Positions 34,559-47,542 are shown, counted from the first letter of the stretch. The stretch is DNA of 64,000 nucleotides from Papaver somniferum (GCF_003573695.1 NC_039363.1:130245302-130309301), one strand, 5' to 3'. The notes: a model not told the origin generated them from the sequence alone. Numbers and translations are program-made.

Positions 34559-36585
34559 TTCTCAACTTTGATTTCAACAAATTCTCACTTGCTATCAAGA
34601 ACAGCCAGAATAATGGAACATTATATCAGAAATTCATCAAATTTGTAGACCAAGTGTTCATTCTTCGTGACAGCTCAAACATTCAGAGGGTTGATCTTGT
34701 TTGTGGCAAACAATGGAACGTTGATGTATCAGTAATGACTGGTTGTCTTACTACTTGGGTCCTCGCAGCTGTAAGACGGAATATTCAAGAATTTTATCTG
34801 GATATCTCTGCTGTGAAAATATCCAGGTTTCCTCAATGTCTTTTTACTTGCACTTCATTGATTAAGTTGGAATTAATACTGGGTGGTAATTCAAGTATTG
34901 TCATTCTACCTGCTTCTATGGATTTGCCTAGACTTACATTTATGAAACTAGATTCACTTCCTTCCACCGATGTTAACTCGACCAATAAGCTCTTCTCAAA
35001 ATGTCCTGTTCTAGAATGTTTGATTATTGAAGGTCGTCTTGGTCATATGGATCTTCAAATTTCTTCTTTAACACTTAAACACTTGCATATACTGGATTCC
35101 GTTAGTAAAACCTCAAGTAAAGTCAAGATAGATGCTCCGAATCTTGTAACCTTCAAGTGCAGAGATTATATGTCGAAATTATATGTTTTAGAAAACGTTG
35201 CTTCTCTAGTTACTGCTGATATGGACATGAGAGCTACAAAAGAAGAAGTTGCCAAAATAAAAGACTATGCAAAAAATAATTGGTTGCTCCTCAATGCACT
35301 TTCCAGTGTGAAAGAACTAAGAGTAACGGAGGGTTTCTTGTGCATATGTAAGGTATGTATTATCGCTTCCTTTGGGGTAAAGTAATTATCTTTGTAGTTG
35401 CTTATTAGAGTCTTTACCTTTTCAAATTTCCTTGGTTTTGACGTCTTTAGACAGAAATGATAAGAAAACCGATGCAAGGTTAAGGTGCATGGGACTCAGC
35501 TTAATAAATCCTAGTTAACCCCAATGATTCGTTAGTCTGTTGATAAGCTAAGTGGTTAGTGATTTATATTTGGATAAGAACGTCTAATTAGTATCTTACA
35601 TAAGAATGCACAGTTTACAGCTTGCATAGTCATCAGCCATCTGGGATTTGTACGCAGTATTCACATTCAACTTGTAATCTGTGGTTCCACCATTGTCCCT
35701 TGACATTTTCAGCTGCCTAAGAGTCTGACTTTTATTACTTAAGATGTGACAAATTGACAATCTTAACTGGTAATGTTTTTGATGGAGCACCAGCTCTAGA
35801 AACGTTATTCATATTAGAATAACTTTGAGTTTGGAGGCCGTTGTTATTACCAATCATCAGGTAGCATTTTCTGAAACTTTCTATTTTTATTTTTTTATGT
35901 GCCAAGGTTGGCTCTATTGTTTCTGCCAAAGTTTCCCTTCAGTTTTCTAATCTACGATTCGTCAAGCTGGAAACATTCTTAACAAGAGCCGGCATTCGAG
36001 CACTAGGATGGTTATTCTATATGTCTTCTAATGTAGAAAGTCTTTCGGTGGTAATTACAGGGGTAATAGTCTAACTCTTTTCATTAGGATCATGTTTATC
36101 ATCACTATCATATGCCGAATGAAAATGAAACATCTACATTGTATCAGAAATCTGATGGAGAGACTCCTATATCCATTTTGCACAATGTTATATATCATCA
36201 GTCTTCCATGAAGCAACTTAGATTTTCTTTTTTCTGTTCCATCGTCTATTAAGTAGTACTGATGAAGCATATTAGGTGAAATATTTTAACCTCCATTTCC
36301 TTGTCATATTAATAGATGCCAACGTCGGACATACCCGACAGTGAAGACTATTGGGCTGGAGTGTCGCCTGATCATCTTAGGTCTGTTGAAATTCGAGGTC
36401 TCAGAGGACACTTTAATAATGAGCTGAAATTTGTGGAGATTGTGTTCAAGAAGGCTGTAATCTTGGAGAATATGGTTCTTTTTAGTTGTAAGAAATCCAT
36501 GACGGATGAGCGCCTAATTACATTTCGTGAGAAGCTACCAACACTTCCAAGGGCGTCTTCAAATGTCGCAACCTTTTTGATTTAA
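34559..36585 (+). pseudogene. F-box/LRR/FBD gene, 3' fragment (LRR and FBD)
   Basis: Continues the split gene. The first exon part (34559 to about 35352) encodes NFDFNKFSLAIKN..., KFIKFVDQVFILRD and leucine-rich segments (FPQCLFTCTSLIKLEL, LPRLTFMKLDSL, CPVLECLIIEG), with a GTATGT donor at its end. A middle exon reads LTILTGNVFDGAPALETL near 35750-35820, then changes frame before SLEAVVITNHQ. The next exon, 35907-36050 (VGSIVSAKVSLQFSNLRF...), ends at a G|GTAATT donor. The last exon, 36316-36585, carries the FBD domain (SVEIRGLRGHFNNELKF, then LITFREKLPTLPRASS) and the stop. FBD and LRR parts serve substrate recognition in this family. Apart from the frame change near 35820 and the 13.45-kb insertion, the gene looks whole, so the disruption is recent relative to the second copy. 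Confidence 0.85.
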
Positions 36586-36944
36586 TCATTGGTAGGTCAT
36601 GACTTGATTTTCAGTTTTATAATTAATAATTCATCTCAAGGAAGTTCATTTTGATTCAGGTCTTTAGACACTGTTTTAATTTTTATATACATTAAGGCCC
36701 AACCATGGGAATTATTTCAGTTCGAACACTTTTTACATGTATACTCTATATGGAATGGTTTATTTCGTAACTTGAATTGAGTGTTTTTGATACTCCTTGG
36801 TCTCCAGTTAATGTGTTTTACTTGAATAACATACCATCTTTTTCTCAATGAAAACACATTGCACACTCTAAATTTCGTAGAAACAAAGTGTTTTTGTACT
36901 CAAATCGGTTTGCCACCTCTTTGTGGGTAATCAAATTCCCCAAC

Positions 36945-37231
36945 CTGGATAAGTGGGAAACAGCAGCTCCTAGACTTACCGGGATTCTACAGTCTCTGTT
37001 GTGTTGTGCAGTCTTTGGTGTTGGGTCTGCAGAGTTCATTAGACTACTGTTTCGTCTGAGGCAGTCCTGTATAACCTTTATGCTGTTTGTTGAGTCCTGT
37101 TTATACTGCAGAGTTGTCTTCTGTTTCTTAAGCTTTCTGCATTTCGGTCTCGGTTGTTTGAGACCCAGGTCGGAGTTCTTTTGTACTTACAGTTCTGTCA
37201 CTTTCTTTTAATATAACCTTTTCACTTGAAA
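36945..37231 (+). mobile_element. 5'-truncated LINE insertion
   Basis: A 287-bp insertion flanked by an exact 12-bp duplication aaattccccaac (36933-36944 and 37232-37243). It ends in cttttgtactt... tttaatataacc...cacttgaaaa, the usual 3' end of plant L1-type LINEs. The duplicated locus near 53215 lacks it, so it entered after the duplication. Confidence 0.78.
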
Positions 37232-37289
37232 AAATTCCCCAACACGGTCTAAAGGCAAGGGGATCCAAACCCCCGCCTACCTGTACATG

Positions 37290-37530
37290 TAATATGCACT
37301 GAAACTTTATCTTGTTACCTGCTTCATATGGAGAAGTCTGATCTTATTCATGGTGTAAAGATACCTATTGTCCGGCAACTGGTCGGAAATACTCATGAGG
37401 GGGGCATTTTGTTTACTAGAAACATACACCATATACATAGGAAAATGTTGGCTAAATAACTTCACATGACAGATAAAAATGCGGGGGAGAAATATTTTGG
37501 TCCCCGATGATAATTCTGAAACTGAACTCA
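37290..37530 (+). pseudogene. LINE reverse-transcriptase relic, shortened copy
   Basis: Aligns with 53260-53570 in the second F-box locus, but lacks about 140 bp that include the catalytic-type box. What remains corresponds to the part after that box (QLVGNTHE, NIHHIHRKML) and is broken. Confidence 0.5.
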
Positions 37531-37860
37531 AACTCACGTGTCTCTTCTCACCTCAGTTGAGAAAAAAAAGTTAGCCGTTCGGAACAAAATTTCAGAATAA
37601 CTTATAAAACAAAAAAATTAACTTTGCATGTAACAAATTATTTGTGCTTCTAGTTTTTTGATTTCCGCTTATGTCATCCGAAGGAGATAGAAACACCTTC
37701 TTTATTTACGAAGTGATGAAGATTCATAGCCGGGGAAAAGACCTGAAATTCAATGGAACACCACTGATCCTATAACTGCTCTCGGAAATAAATTACTAGT
37801 TCCATTACTGGGTTTGAACTCCATGAGCTTTCAGTTCCAACAGTGGTCTTGTTTGCTATA

Positions 37861-38547
37861 TGTTGGTGTAAATAATCCATCGGGCAAGGTGGCAAGATCC
37901 TAAGCTAAGTTGCACCAGGAAACAAAGGAAAAGAAGCACCGAATAACTCGAGCATGCACGAAGAAAGAGAAATCACGTGGACCGAGTGTGACAACCACCT
38001 AGCTGTCGGATGTGACAAGTCTCCAATCATCTGACAAGACTGACAGAAGATCAGAAGGTACTCGGTCAAGCAAAGGAAGCGAATCAAAACAAAGGGACGA
38101 GAAAGGAGAGGGCGACATCGGACCAAATAACATCAAGGGATCGGCCTCGGGTATAACGTCATCAGGAACCTGAACCACATCGACCCACCAACAAGTCGGA
38201 GGAGCATCAAGGTAGGCCCGAGGAGGAACATCAAGATAGATACACCATGACTCACATTGTAACTTCGTTGTGTCCCAGTCTTAGCCTATAAATATAAGGG
38301 CTTGAAGAGAAGGTAGGTTGTAAGTGAGAGAAAGTTCACACTTAGAGAGAAAAGAAGTCATTATTGTGAGAGATCATCACTTGTAACCAAACTTGAAGTA
38401 ATATTAATCGTTCCTTTCACCCCGTGGACGTAGGTAATCATGCCGAACCACGTATATCTTTGTGTTCATGTTTGTTCATGCATCTTCACTTTGGTTTAGT
38501 TTAGTGGTTTCACTCTTGGATGTAGTGTGCGATTTTATGCTACTACA
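37861..38547 (+). repeat. 5' LTR of the element at 37861-46957
   Basis: 687 bp. A TATA-type cctataaatataaggg lies near 38285-38300. From about 38250 to its end it matches 46660-46957 closely; upstream of that the two LTRs differ. Confidence 0.82.
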
Positions 38548-41500
38548 TTCTGGCACCGACTAAGGAGACCGTCTAACATCTTCGGATACCTTGATTTCGT
38601 CCACCAAATGAGATAATCTAAAGCTCCTAAGAACACCTTGAGTGCTGGTAGATGCTAAGAGATAAACTCTATTGGTGTGACTCTTTCTATTATTGTTTGT
38701 TTTCCGCGTTTAGTTAAGAAAGTTAGGTCTTAATTTACAAGGTTTCGATAGAATGAAAGATTCTCAGTCCGGTTGTGTCTGGTTAGTCAAGTTAACATGA
38801 AGATTTCCAAGAGCTCCCAAATAAGTCCATCGGCGTTTGGTAGTAGCCGCCGCGAAACTCTGTCAACAAATCGCTTGGCTGCCTGAAGTAGCGAGTAAAG
38901 TTATGATGTTTTAAGTGTTGGTTTTCGTCTTCTTTACTTATTTTCACCTTCAGATTCGAGCAGTTAGTGAACTTCTAAAAACTCCCGAGTAACATCTTTG
39001 ATGTTTGGTTGTAGTCACTTGAAGTTCCGTGTCGATATCTTGAATATTTTAGACTTCACAAAACCCATTTCGACAGATCAACTCCAAACTGAGGAGTTAG
39101 ATCGGAGAATAGGGAACGGATAGTAGCTGGATTTCTTTTACAGCTTTTGGTTTTGAAGTAGTTCCAGTGAAGTGAGTACTGATCTATCAGCTGCGGAGAC
39201 TGAAGCGTAAAGGGTAAATATGAGACTTCATCCAGAGAGAGTTATCTTCAACAAACAGGCGACAAAACTGAGGAGAGAAACTGTTGGAGGTTCTGTGTTC
39301 AAAACCAGATACGAGCATGAAGAAAACTTCAACAACTTTGAAGCTCAGCGAATAAAAAATCTAAAGAGGACCAATCTTCTTCCTAATATTCTCTTATATC
39401 TTGTCCTTAAACATTGAGATTTGGAAGTTTTATGTTAAAAGATTTTCCAAAATATTTTCTTATGAAAATTGGGGTTTTGTCTTGGTGAAAAATTGAATGT
39501 TTTTTCGAAATCGTAACTCGATTTCAGTTTTGATCGGAGATTCGCTAACAAAAGATCTTGTTTTACAAACCCAATTAAGCTATTTTGAAAATATTGAATG
39601 ACGAAGTTTTCAGTTGACTTGGGGATTTATCTATTTGTTTCATCTAGGGATTTTCTATCTTGAATGATATAATTACTCTTCTTGGCTATTCACTCAATCG
39701 ATTTGTTGTTGCAGTGATGATTGGAATGGTGTAACAGTAAAGGGACAACCTCACAGTTGATTTTCTTAGACGCGATGGGAATCATCTCTTGTCTGCATCA
39801 CCGGAGCTGATGATAAAATTCATGAAAATACCACCAATTTAATCGGGCCACGTCAACTAGTCACGGGACAAACTTCCACAATTGAACGAAGCTTTGACTA
39901 ACTGGCTCGGATCATCGTCATCTCGTCTAACTTCCACCTTGGGGCAATTTAAGATTGTGAACTGCAATCAGTGTCGGATCGGTTGCTTAAGTGGAATATA
40001 TCATGGGCGTGCTTGCAACTTTCCTAGGGTCAAATTCAGGGCACCATCGAATACTGTTCTTAAAGTGACTGAAAACCTTTGAATTCAGCATCAAGTTAGT
40101 TGGGTCTCAGCACTCAGCTTCAGGGTAGATCATCATCGGGACCGAACGTCACAGCTCAACCAAACTTACTATGTCAACTCATTGCACCAATCTCGGGTCT
40201 GGCCATCTCTGGGTTCATCGGCACAGCTCCAATCAATAACCAACTCGTCCAAATTTGTTCGTAGCATCAATGAGAATTACAACAACATAGTTAACCAATT
40301 CGGATCAGCGTGATTCCATATTGGACGAATTACTTAACTTACTCAGAGCAACATCACCTCGCCCCAGGTCAAATCGGGAAGATACCCAAGTAACAGATCA
40401 GAACTACCCATGTCGGTCATTCCCTTTTCATCTGCAACGCCTAGCTCGGGTCAGGTCGTTTTACATCGGGAGAGATGAATTATATCGGACAAGGAAGTCA
40501 TTTCATATTGACTCGGGCTGATTAACTCGGGAAGATTGCAATTGACTCTCTTCGGGAACTTAGTTCGGGAGAATCGAGTCGGTTCGTTCCAGAATAGAAC
40601 ACTTTCATCGGGACATTCATCTATAACATGGAAACATTCTTAACTCCTCAATCCTCGTTATGCTAGTTATTTTGATGATTGTTATTTAAAATATTCTTCA
40701 TATAAGTCTGGTGCAAGAGAGATCATGTTAGTCAAATGCAACCCACCTAAGAAAGCATAGATAGTTTGGTTTCAATATTTGAGAACGTAAATCCGAGACG
40801 TTTGTCATGCAAATATGAATTAGATTTACTACCTTGGCTTATTATCTAGTCATCGTGAAATACCGCTGTCGATCCATGTTTTTTCGCTATGAATTCCAGC
40901 CTTTCAATTGAGTAATCTCATTACCACTCCATCGAACCTGAAATTTCATTGGACTTCTTAATGGCACATCAACGCGATTGTTTTAATTGTCACTTTAACC
41001 ATTTACCATTTAAATTGTCACCAGGCTTAATTCTTCGATGAATTTATTGGGGTCATTTAATATTTACAACTGTCACTTATCCGAATTGAAAGTCGCAGGT
41101 GCATAAATTTAATCCCGAGTATCAATTGAGAAGAGAATAATATTGGAAGCGCACACACGAACTGCGGGAAATGACGTAGACTCCAAAGGATCGGTAGATT
41201 TGCAAGGGGTGATGAAATGATCCTCTATGACCAAGCCACCAGACCTTACCCACTGAATTCGTGAAGTATCGGCCTCGCAGCATCGTGGAAGATCATCTCG
41301 GATGAAGATTGTTTCCAGTCACCTCAAACTACATCGGACTAACTCGGAGTAGAATCACCTCTGGACACCTCCATGCAATCTTTAGCTCTTGTCTCACCAA
41401 CTTCCAGTCACTACCCATCGCCAGGAGAAGAACTGAATAGACGGTCAACTCTGACTGATATATCCTTCTTATATCGGATCACCTTGAATCACCATTTCGG

Positions 41501-42779
41501 ATGTGATAATTTTTCCCAACACAACTGACGTGACAGCTCAACTTTGAAGCTGTACTGGGAGAACCTGCTCGAATCATGCGACGAAATGGGACAGCCACGC
41601 AATATAGGGTATAAAATTCTAACATAAGGACGTTCACGGTGACATCAAATGTATCTCTGAAGTAGGAGTAAGGATCGAAGCTGACGTCCTGTGTCAAGGG
41701 GTGTCCCTTACCAAAGCGCAGGCCATGGCATCAACCATCGGAAATAAAAGATAAGTTCCACCTTTCTCTAGCACTTAGTCCACTCAATACATCGCTTGTA
41801 ACATTCATATTTTTTTGTTTATAACATTCAAATCCTAGTGAATAAACCAAATCTGATTTCGTATGCAATTGTTAAAGTAGATCATTTTATTTTGAAAACC
41901 TTAAGTACCAAGTCTTTGGCCAGGCTTTCGGGAAAGCGGGCGATGTCGTTAGTGGTACTATTATTATTGGGATGTCGAATGTGCAATCTGGGCTAAGTTC
42001 TTTCGTGTATGCTCACTGAAAATAGCTTGTTGTTGCAGAAAAGTGATGATGGGGATGGGATCTATTGAACCTTCGGCGAAACTATCTCAGAGGAATGTTG
42101 TTATAGACGATCTCTTGTGATCAACCATCTCGGATCAGCCCAACCTCGGAGTATGTCATTTCGTGCCATCTAAGCCAACGTTTATAATGAGAACACCTTC
42201 AACCATGACGGACGAATAGGAAACCACTCGTTAGAGATCATAAAGGACTACGCAATCACGTTATGATAAGGAACAACGCTCATTCGACTGTCTTATCGTC
42301 GTGATGATCAGAAAAATAAAACCCATTATTTGGGACCATAATAATGATCAATGTGGTGACTGAACAGAGTTCCACTGCGATAATGAGATAGTAAATTGGA
42401 GTTTATCACCAATCGCTATGGATATACATACAAATATCTCCAAAGATGACAGAAAAATCACTTGATTTTTTGAAAAAAAAAGTTCCGACGATATAGATGT
42501 TCGTATACTATAAATGGTCACTAATATCTTGGGCCATGAAAGAAATACATGGTGATGTAAGAACTTTAACACAAAGGAAAATTTAACTCGAAAAATATCA
42601 GCTCGGGAAGTGACAACCCGAAAATGATAACTTGTTATTAATGTGAGAATCCATCTCTGGTCGCTACCCAGTATATGGAGGAGAACTGCCCACACGATCA
42701 ACTCAGACTCGCATACTCTACTCATATATGACCACCTTGGATCAAACCCTCGATCACTTCTCTAAACTGCGGCCTCGAC

Positions 42780-44245
42780 TCCAGATAGCTCATCTCGGGA
42801 CAACAAGAAGTTCGAAAATCCAAACAAGAATACTGATCGCTTAAAGAATATGTACGATGGATGCACAACAAAATGATCCAGTTCACTTCATCCCGAATCA
42901 TTATGACAGACAGACTGCGAGCAACTCATAAAAAGGGGAGGATTCTTACACTACCGACTCTGATCTTTGATAGTGGTTACCTTGAATAAAAACATTTATC
43001 TCACACCTCGGTAGAAATAGCATTCAGATTAGTCGAACGAGACCAGACCAACGATAGGAAACATGACAAACTTCTGCACTTATCTGAGATTTGAAAAAAC
43101 GGATTCTTGTTGTTTAGTGTGTAAGACATGAATTGATCGTACCTCCCGCATCTTTGAGTTTTCAAGCTTGATTTAATGCCTAACAACGATATAATGACAC
43201 TAAATAAGAATTATAGGACATGTGTTGGCATAGGACGAGGATGATGTCTCAATCTCACTATAAAGTTTGGAAATAGACCGTGAACATCGATCCGTGCTTA
43301 TCCGCTATGAATTCAAGAATCTCATTTCTGTTTCCCTAACATTAGTGGTTATAATTTTTAACGTACAGTGTCTGTTGTTGAAATTTTAGGGAAAGTTTTG
43401 GTCAAGATGCGTTCTACATAGCTCAGACAAATCAGACTATGCAGCACCGATCAACACGATGATGGTCAATAAGCTCGTTTGTGACAATAGTAATAAACCG
43501 AGGCCTCCAGTATATCGAGGCATCTCAATATGCACCCACTCACGCCAGGTCAGTCGGGGCACATACAATCCACTCGGACTCCAGTATCTCGAACCAGAAA
43601 CGTCTGTGACCAGCCTGTATCGGGCAATCATCCTCTTCGTGTGAGAACTGAGAACGCTTTTCCTAACTGCTACATACCAACACAAAAAAGCTTGCGGCGA
43701 TGCAGAAGTAAAATTCAGGATAGCTCCAGAAATGACAAGTCAAGGATTCCCCAGATAAGCTTGCTCCCTTTGCTTATTAATTACATGAAATACTCTAAGG
43801 AATGTCACTGGTCCATAGGAATTCATTAAAATGAACTCAAGAATTCTGCAAGAAACTCAGAAGATCGAAAGTCTAAACATGGAGACCCTGATTACTTAGA
43901 GAATCTGCACAATGAAGGCACGACAGAATGATCCAGTTTTCTTAAGTTTGCGAAGTTCATTAGGATATGCCAGTCGTACTATGAACAACAATCAGTCCTC
44001 TCGGGACAAACCAATATACCAAGATGTTGCGCCTACTCGTGTCGGGGAATATCCAATACATCTGGGGTCCTAGCAGTGAACACTTCTTCGTTGCGAATGA
44101 TCATCGGGATATCAGCCAACTCGGACTAATCACATTGTCGACTCCATCTTGCAAGGCTCATCAACTTACGAGCGACACCTAAGAAAGGGGAGAATCCTTT
44201 CCCTCTTGTCTCTAGATCTTTAATTGCTGATAGTTTGAGTAACAT
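42780..44245 (+). repeat. Diverged direct duplication inside the LTR element
   Basis: Blocks near 42800-42900 (ending acaaaatgatccagttcac) recur near 43845-43945 (gacagaatgatccagtttt), about 1.05 kb apart, with the intervening words in the same order. The aaaggggaggattctta block near 42935 recurs as aaaggggagaatccttt near 44186. This suggests an old tandem duplication of more than 1 kb. Confidence 0.55.
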
Positions 44246-45659
44246 CTGCAAAAACTCTTGAGAAGGCGCTGATTGAAACCACATGACGAGTCCAGCAAAG
44301 AGCTTCAGAAATTGAGAATTATATTCCTGAATGTCGCGATCGGTTTTATTATAGCAAGAATAAAAGGCTAAGCATTTTTTATCTTAGAAACTTCCCTTAC
44401 CTAGTGTAACATGCCACAATATTTGATTAATAGTGCAGATATAATCTTCTATCTCGTTTGCTAGTTTTTCCGTATACTTTAGCTTCCCAGGATGGTGTAC
44501 GACACAATTTGACACGGTAATACAAACTTTGTGGCTAGACCTCAAACTGTCTTGTGCAGGCCCGATTAACCTCAAACTGTCTTGTGGCTAGACCTTATTG
44601 TTGTGAAGATTTGAAGCATACTGTCTTGTGTCTAGACTTTCTTTGCAGTTTCTAACTTGTAACTGGAATTCACAAGGACTTTGAGGTTAATCGGGCAAGA
44701 TACAACAGTGACATGATGGTGAGCATCGATCTTGGAATGGCCGTGAACCGAAATAGCAGCAATCACTTCTCTTACCAATTAGTCTACAGGTGTGGGAGAT
44801 TCGGAGATACTTGGAGCAACGTGTGACTGAGACATTCCTATAGTGTGTGATGCTGAACGAACCAGGAGCAAATGCTTCTCCGGAGAACCAACTCACGACT
44901 AATTCCTTTTCGTTTCAACAAATCGGGAGCAAGTCATTCCGGGCAAACATGAAACAACTCGGGCATACCTCAATCAGTGGACAGTAAATCATCTCGGGCA
45001 CCATCAGTACGGAATCGATTACCTCGCTGTAACGGCCGACTGCAACTTCGGGAAATAACACAAATGACCGCTTATCGAAATCTTTTGAAGACACCAAGTC
45101 TGATTACCAGTGAGACACTATCTCACCTTGTCGAAGCGTATAGCCGGGGGTGAAACCCGAAACGGAAGAAACCAGGACAAACAGCGGAAAGAACACATTC
45201 TTTGAAGAGAAATAACTACGCGGCATAGTTCGGAGGTTGACAGTAAATTTGTGCCAACTTGTAAAGTCACAAGTCTGCAGTGAGTCACGAGATAACCAGT
45301 AACTCTAACATCCGAAAAAGAACTTTCAAATTTTGGCAGCCAAGTGATACCGAAACTGAATATATGAAGAACGCAATATGTGTTGGATAAAACGTACAAC
45401 GTTAAGAAGATGATGTGACAAATGCAGCGACAGATTATTCGTACTCAGGTCATCAAATGGAATGGCATGTGATGGTCCAAAAGTTTTGGTCCCGACCAAA
45501 ACTATCGAGTCGAGGTTACCAATACACGAGATTATGGTGACTAAATAACCTGAGGGACGCCTTGGGTTGTTAGCGTATTGTAACACACGGATCATTCGTA
45601 CTCGGGTCATCAAATAGAATGATCCGAGGTGATCTAAGAGTCCTGAACGAGTCAGGAGA

Positions 45660-45895
45660 TAATCGTAATGGTCATTCGTACTCGGGGCGACGCCAGTGTG
45701 AAAGTGCCGAGGTGACTTACACTCGAATGGTCATTCGTACTCGGGGCAACGCCAGTGTGGAAGTGCCGAGGTGACTTACACTCGAATGGTCATTCATACT
45801 CGGGGCAATGGCAGTGTGCAAGTGTTGAGGTGACTTACAGTCGACTGGCTATTCGATACTCGGGGCGATGGCAGGGTGCAAGTGCCGAGGTATCC
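45660..45895 (+). repeat. 59-bp tandem repeat, four copies
   Basis: Units start at 45667, 45726, 45785 and 45844, each with tcattcgtactcggggc, then gcagtgtg..agtgccgagg and ttacactcg blocks. Partial related units lie upstream near 45436 and 45594. Confidence 0.9.
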
Positions 45896-46288
45896 TAAGG
45901 GTTCTGGTGGTTGGAAACCAGCAACCAATTATCAAGGCATGAGTACTTTATAGTCGAGCTTACAACATTGTTCCCATCGCAAGTGTGATCGATTATCAAG
46001 GCATGAGTACTTGGTAACTCACTTGATCCGGGATAGTCGTTTGATGGCACCCAGGATATTCGGGTTATAGAACCTAGGCAAGACCTAATACACTTCCATT
46101 GGGTCAAAGCACCAATGATGAGATACCTCAATCGGGACATGGCATTGGGCCCGATGACCCTCCTTGTTGAGTGTGTTCGACAGATATGGAATATTAACTA
46201 ATGCCTACTTTGAAATGCTTAGTATTACAGGAAAACATGTACGCTAAACTATGAACACTCATGAAAGCTGCAGGGGCGTTGCACATTT

Positions 46289-46957
46289 TGTAATGGACTT
46301 AACTTGTCAAGGGCAAGTGGCACTTGGAGGATTCATTTGGGAACCCACAAGGGCACGCGATGTATATCAGTAACAGGGGAAACACAATGGTGACGGAGGA
46401 CCTACCAAATCATCAGCATATGAAACCTCATCGTCAACAGTATGAGCTAAGGCAGGGTCACGATTGTCGTCTCGGGACTACACAAACGAATAGGGGCAAG
46501 TACGCGTATTAGGACAGGGAGGATTATATTCCTTTGCGCAGTACCTTCAACAACAATCATACAATTACAAGACTGACGCAAGAAAAATGCTTTGGAGGGC
46601 CACGAGAACACCCTCATCGTTTGGATCAAACCGGGGATGCTAAGACTGTCAGCCGATCACATTATAACTTCGTTGTATCCCAGTCTTAGCCTGTAAGTAT
46701 AAGGGCTTGTAGAGAGTAAAAGGCAGGTTGTAAGTGAGAGAAAGTTCACACTTAGAGAGAAAAGAAGTCATTATTGTGAGAGATCATCACTTGTAACCAA
46801 ACTTGAAGTAATATTAATCATTCCTTTCATCCCGTGGACGTAGGTAATCATGCCGAACCATGTATATCTTTGTTTTCATGTTTGTTCATGCATCTTCACT
46901 TTAGTTTAGTTTAGTAGTTTCACCCTTGGATGTAGTGTGCGATTTTATGCTACTACA
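46289..46957 (+). repeat. 3' LTR of the element at 37861, with a different U3
   Basis: The start is inferred from a weakly similar tgtaatggactt... gggcaagtggca and a g-rich gctgcaggggcg just before it. Close identity with the 5' LTR begins only near 46660. The TATA-type word here is cctgtaagtataaggg, which departs from the 5' LTR at two positions. Confidence 0.6.
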
Positions 46958-47059
46958 CTATATTTCCCAGTTGACGCTAAAAGCTCATAAGTAACACATT
47001 CAGCAGGCTAGAGTAAGAGTTACTCAAGAATAAATTTCACTACACTTGCCGCCAATATA

Positions 47060-47537
47060 TGTTAAAAAAAAAAATGGGTTTCACAAAGGATGAATGACAC
47101 AGAGAAGAAATTGTTGCACTCCAAAACTTTCAAGGCTTGTATAAATTTCTTTTAGACAAATATTTCTACCCTCCCAATAACAATTGGCGATTACAACAGG
47201 TATGCGAAATATTGCCTTCAGGATACAATGAAAGCCCTGCAACGAAAACTGAATTCAAGGTTTGTACCCCTTGATTCAATCAAGAACACACAAAGAGATT
47301 TCTGATTTCTGATGATGTTTTTTTTGAAATAGAGAAAACAGATTGATTTTTCTTATATGTTAAACGAAACTGGGAGAAGCTATTTATAAAGGGTTTTGCA
47401 CCTGTTGGGAATAGGTTTTTTATTCGCCAACAGGTTTCTATTCACGAAACGTCAGGTTCCTTCAGGTCGACCACAGCCTGGGGGGCGATGCCCCCCAGGA
47501 CCCCCCTTTGGTTAGCGGCGTTGAAAATATTCCAACA
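47060..47537 (-). mobile_element. Solo LTR, minus orientation
   Basis: A 478-bp unit with ends TG...CA (minus strand TGTTGGAATATTTTC ... TTAACA) flanked by a 5-bp duplication atata (47055-47059 and 47538-47542). On the minus strand it has a TTTATAAATAGC promoter box near 47390-47378. A GC-rich hairpin lies in its U3 part (listed separately). Confidence 0.75.
47477..47499. other. Perfect GC-rich hairpin in the solo LTR
   Basis: CCTGGGGGGC, a 3-base loop GAT, then GCCCCCCAGG: ten paired bases with no mismatch. It lies about 100 bases upstream of the TATA box of the LTR on the minus strand. Confidence 0.9.
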
Positions 47538-47542
47538 ATATA

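Larger units (their letters stand above)
37861..46957 (+). mobile_element. LTR retrotransposon without recognisable gag-pol
   Basis: Bounded by a 5-bp target duplication ctata (37856-37860 and 46958-46962). The 5' LTR is 37861-38547, opening TGTTGGTGTAAATAAT and ending GCTACTACA; the 3' LTR ends identically at 46957. A primer-site candidate TGGCACCGACTAAGGAGACC begins at 38551, three bases after the LTR. The 7.7-kb interior has no frame longer than about 125 codons and none with gag-pol motifs. It is unusually rich in tcggg/tcgga motifs and contains diverged internal duplications. Likely a LARD-type non-autonomous element or a heavily decayed one. Confidence 0.82.

Noticed and set aside
42348..42725. 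125-codon minus-strand frame in the 37861 element
   Set aside because: No domain, no neighbouring gag-pol frames, and composition matches the non-coding surroundings.
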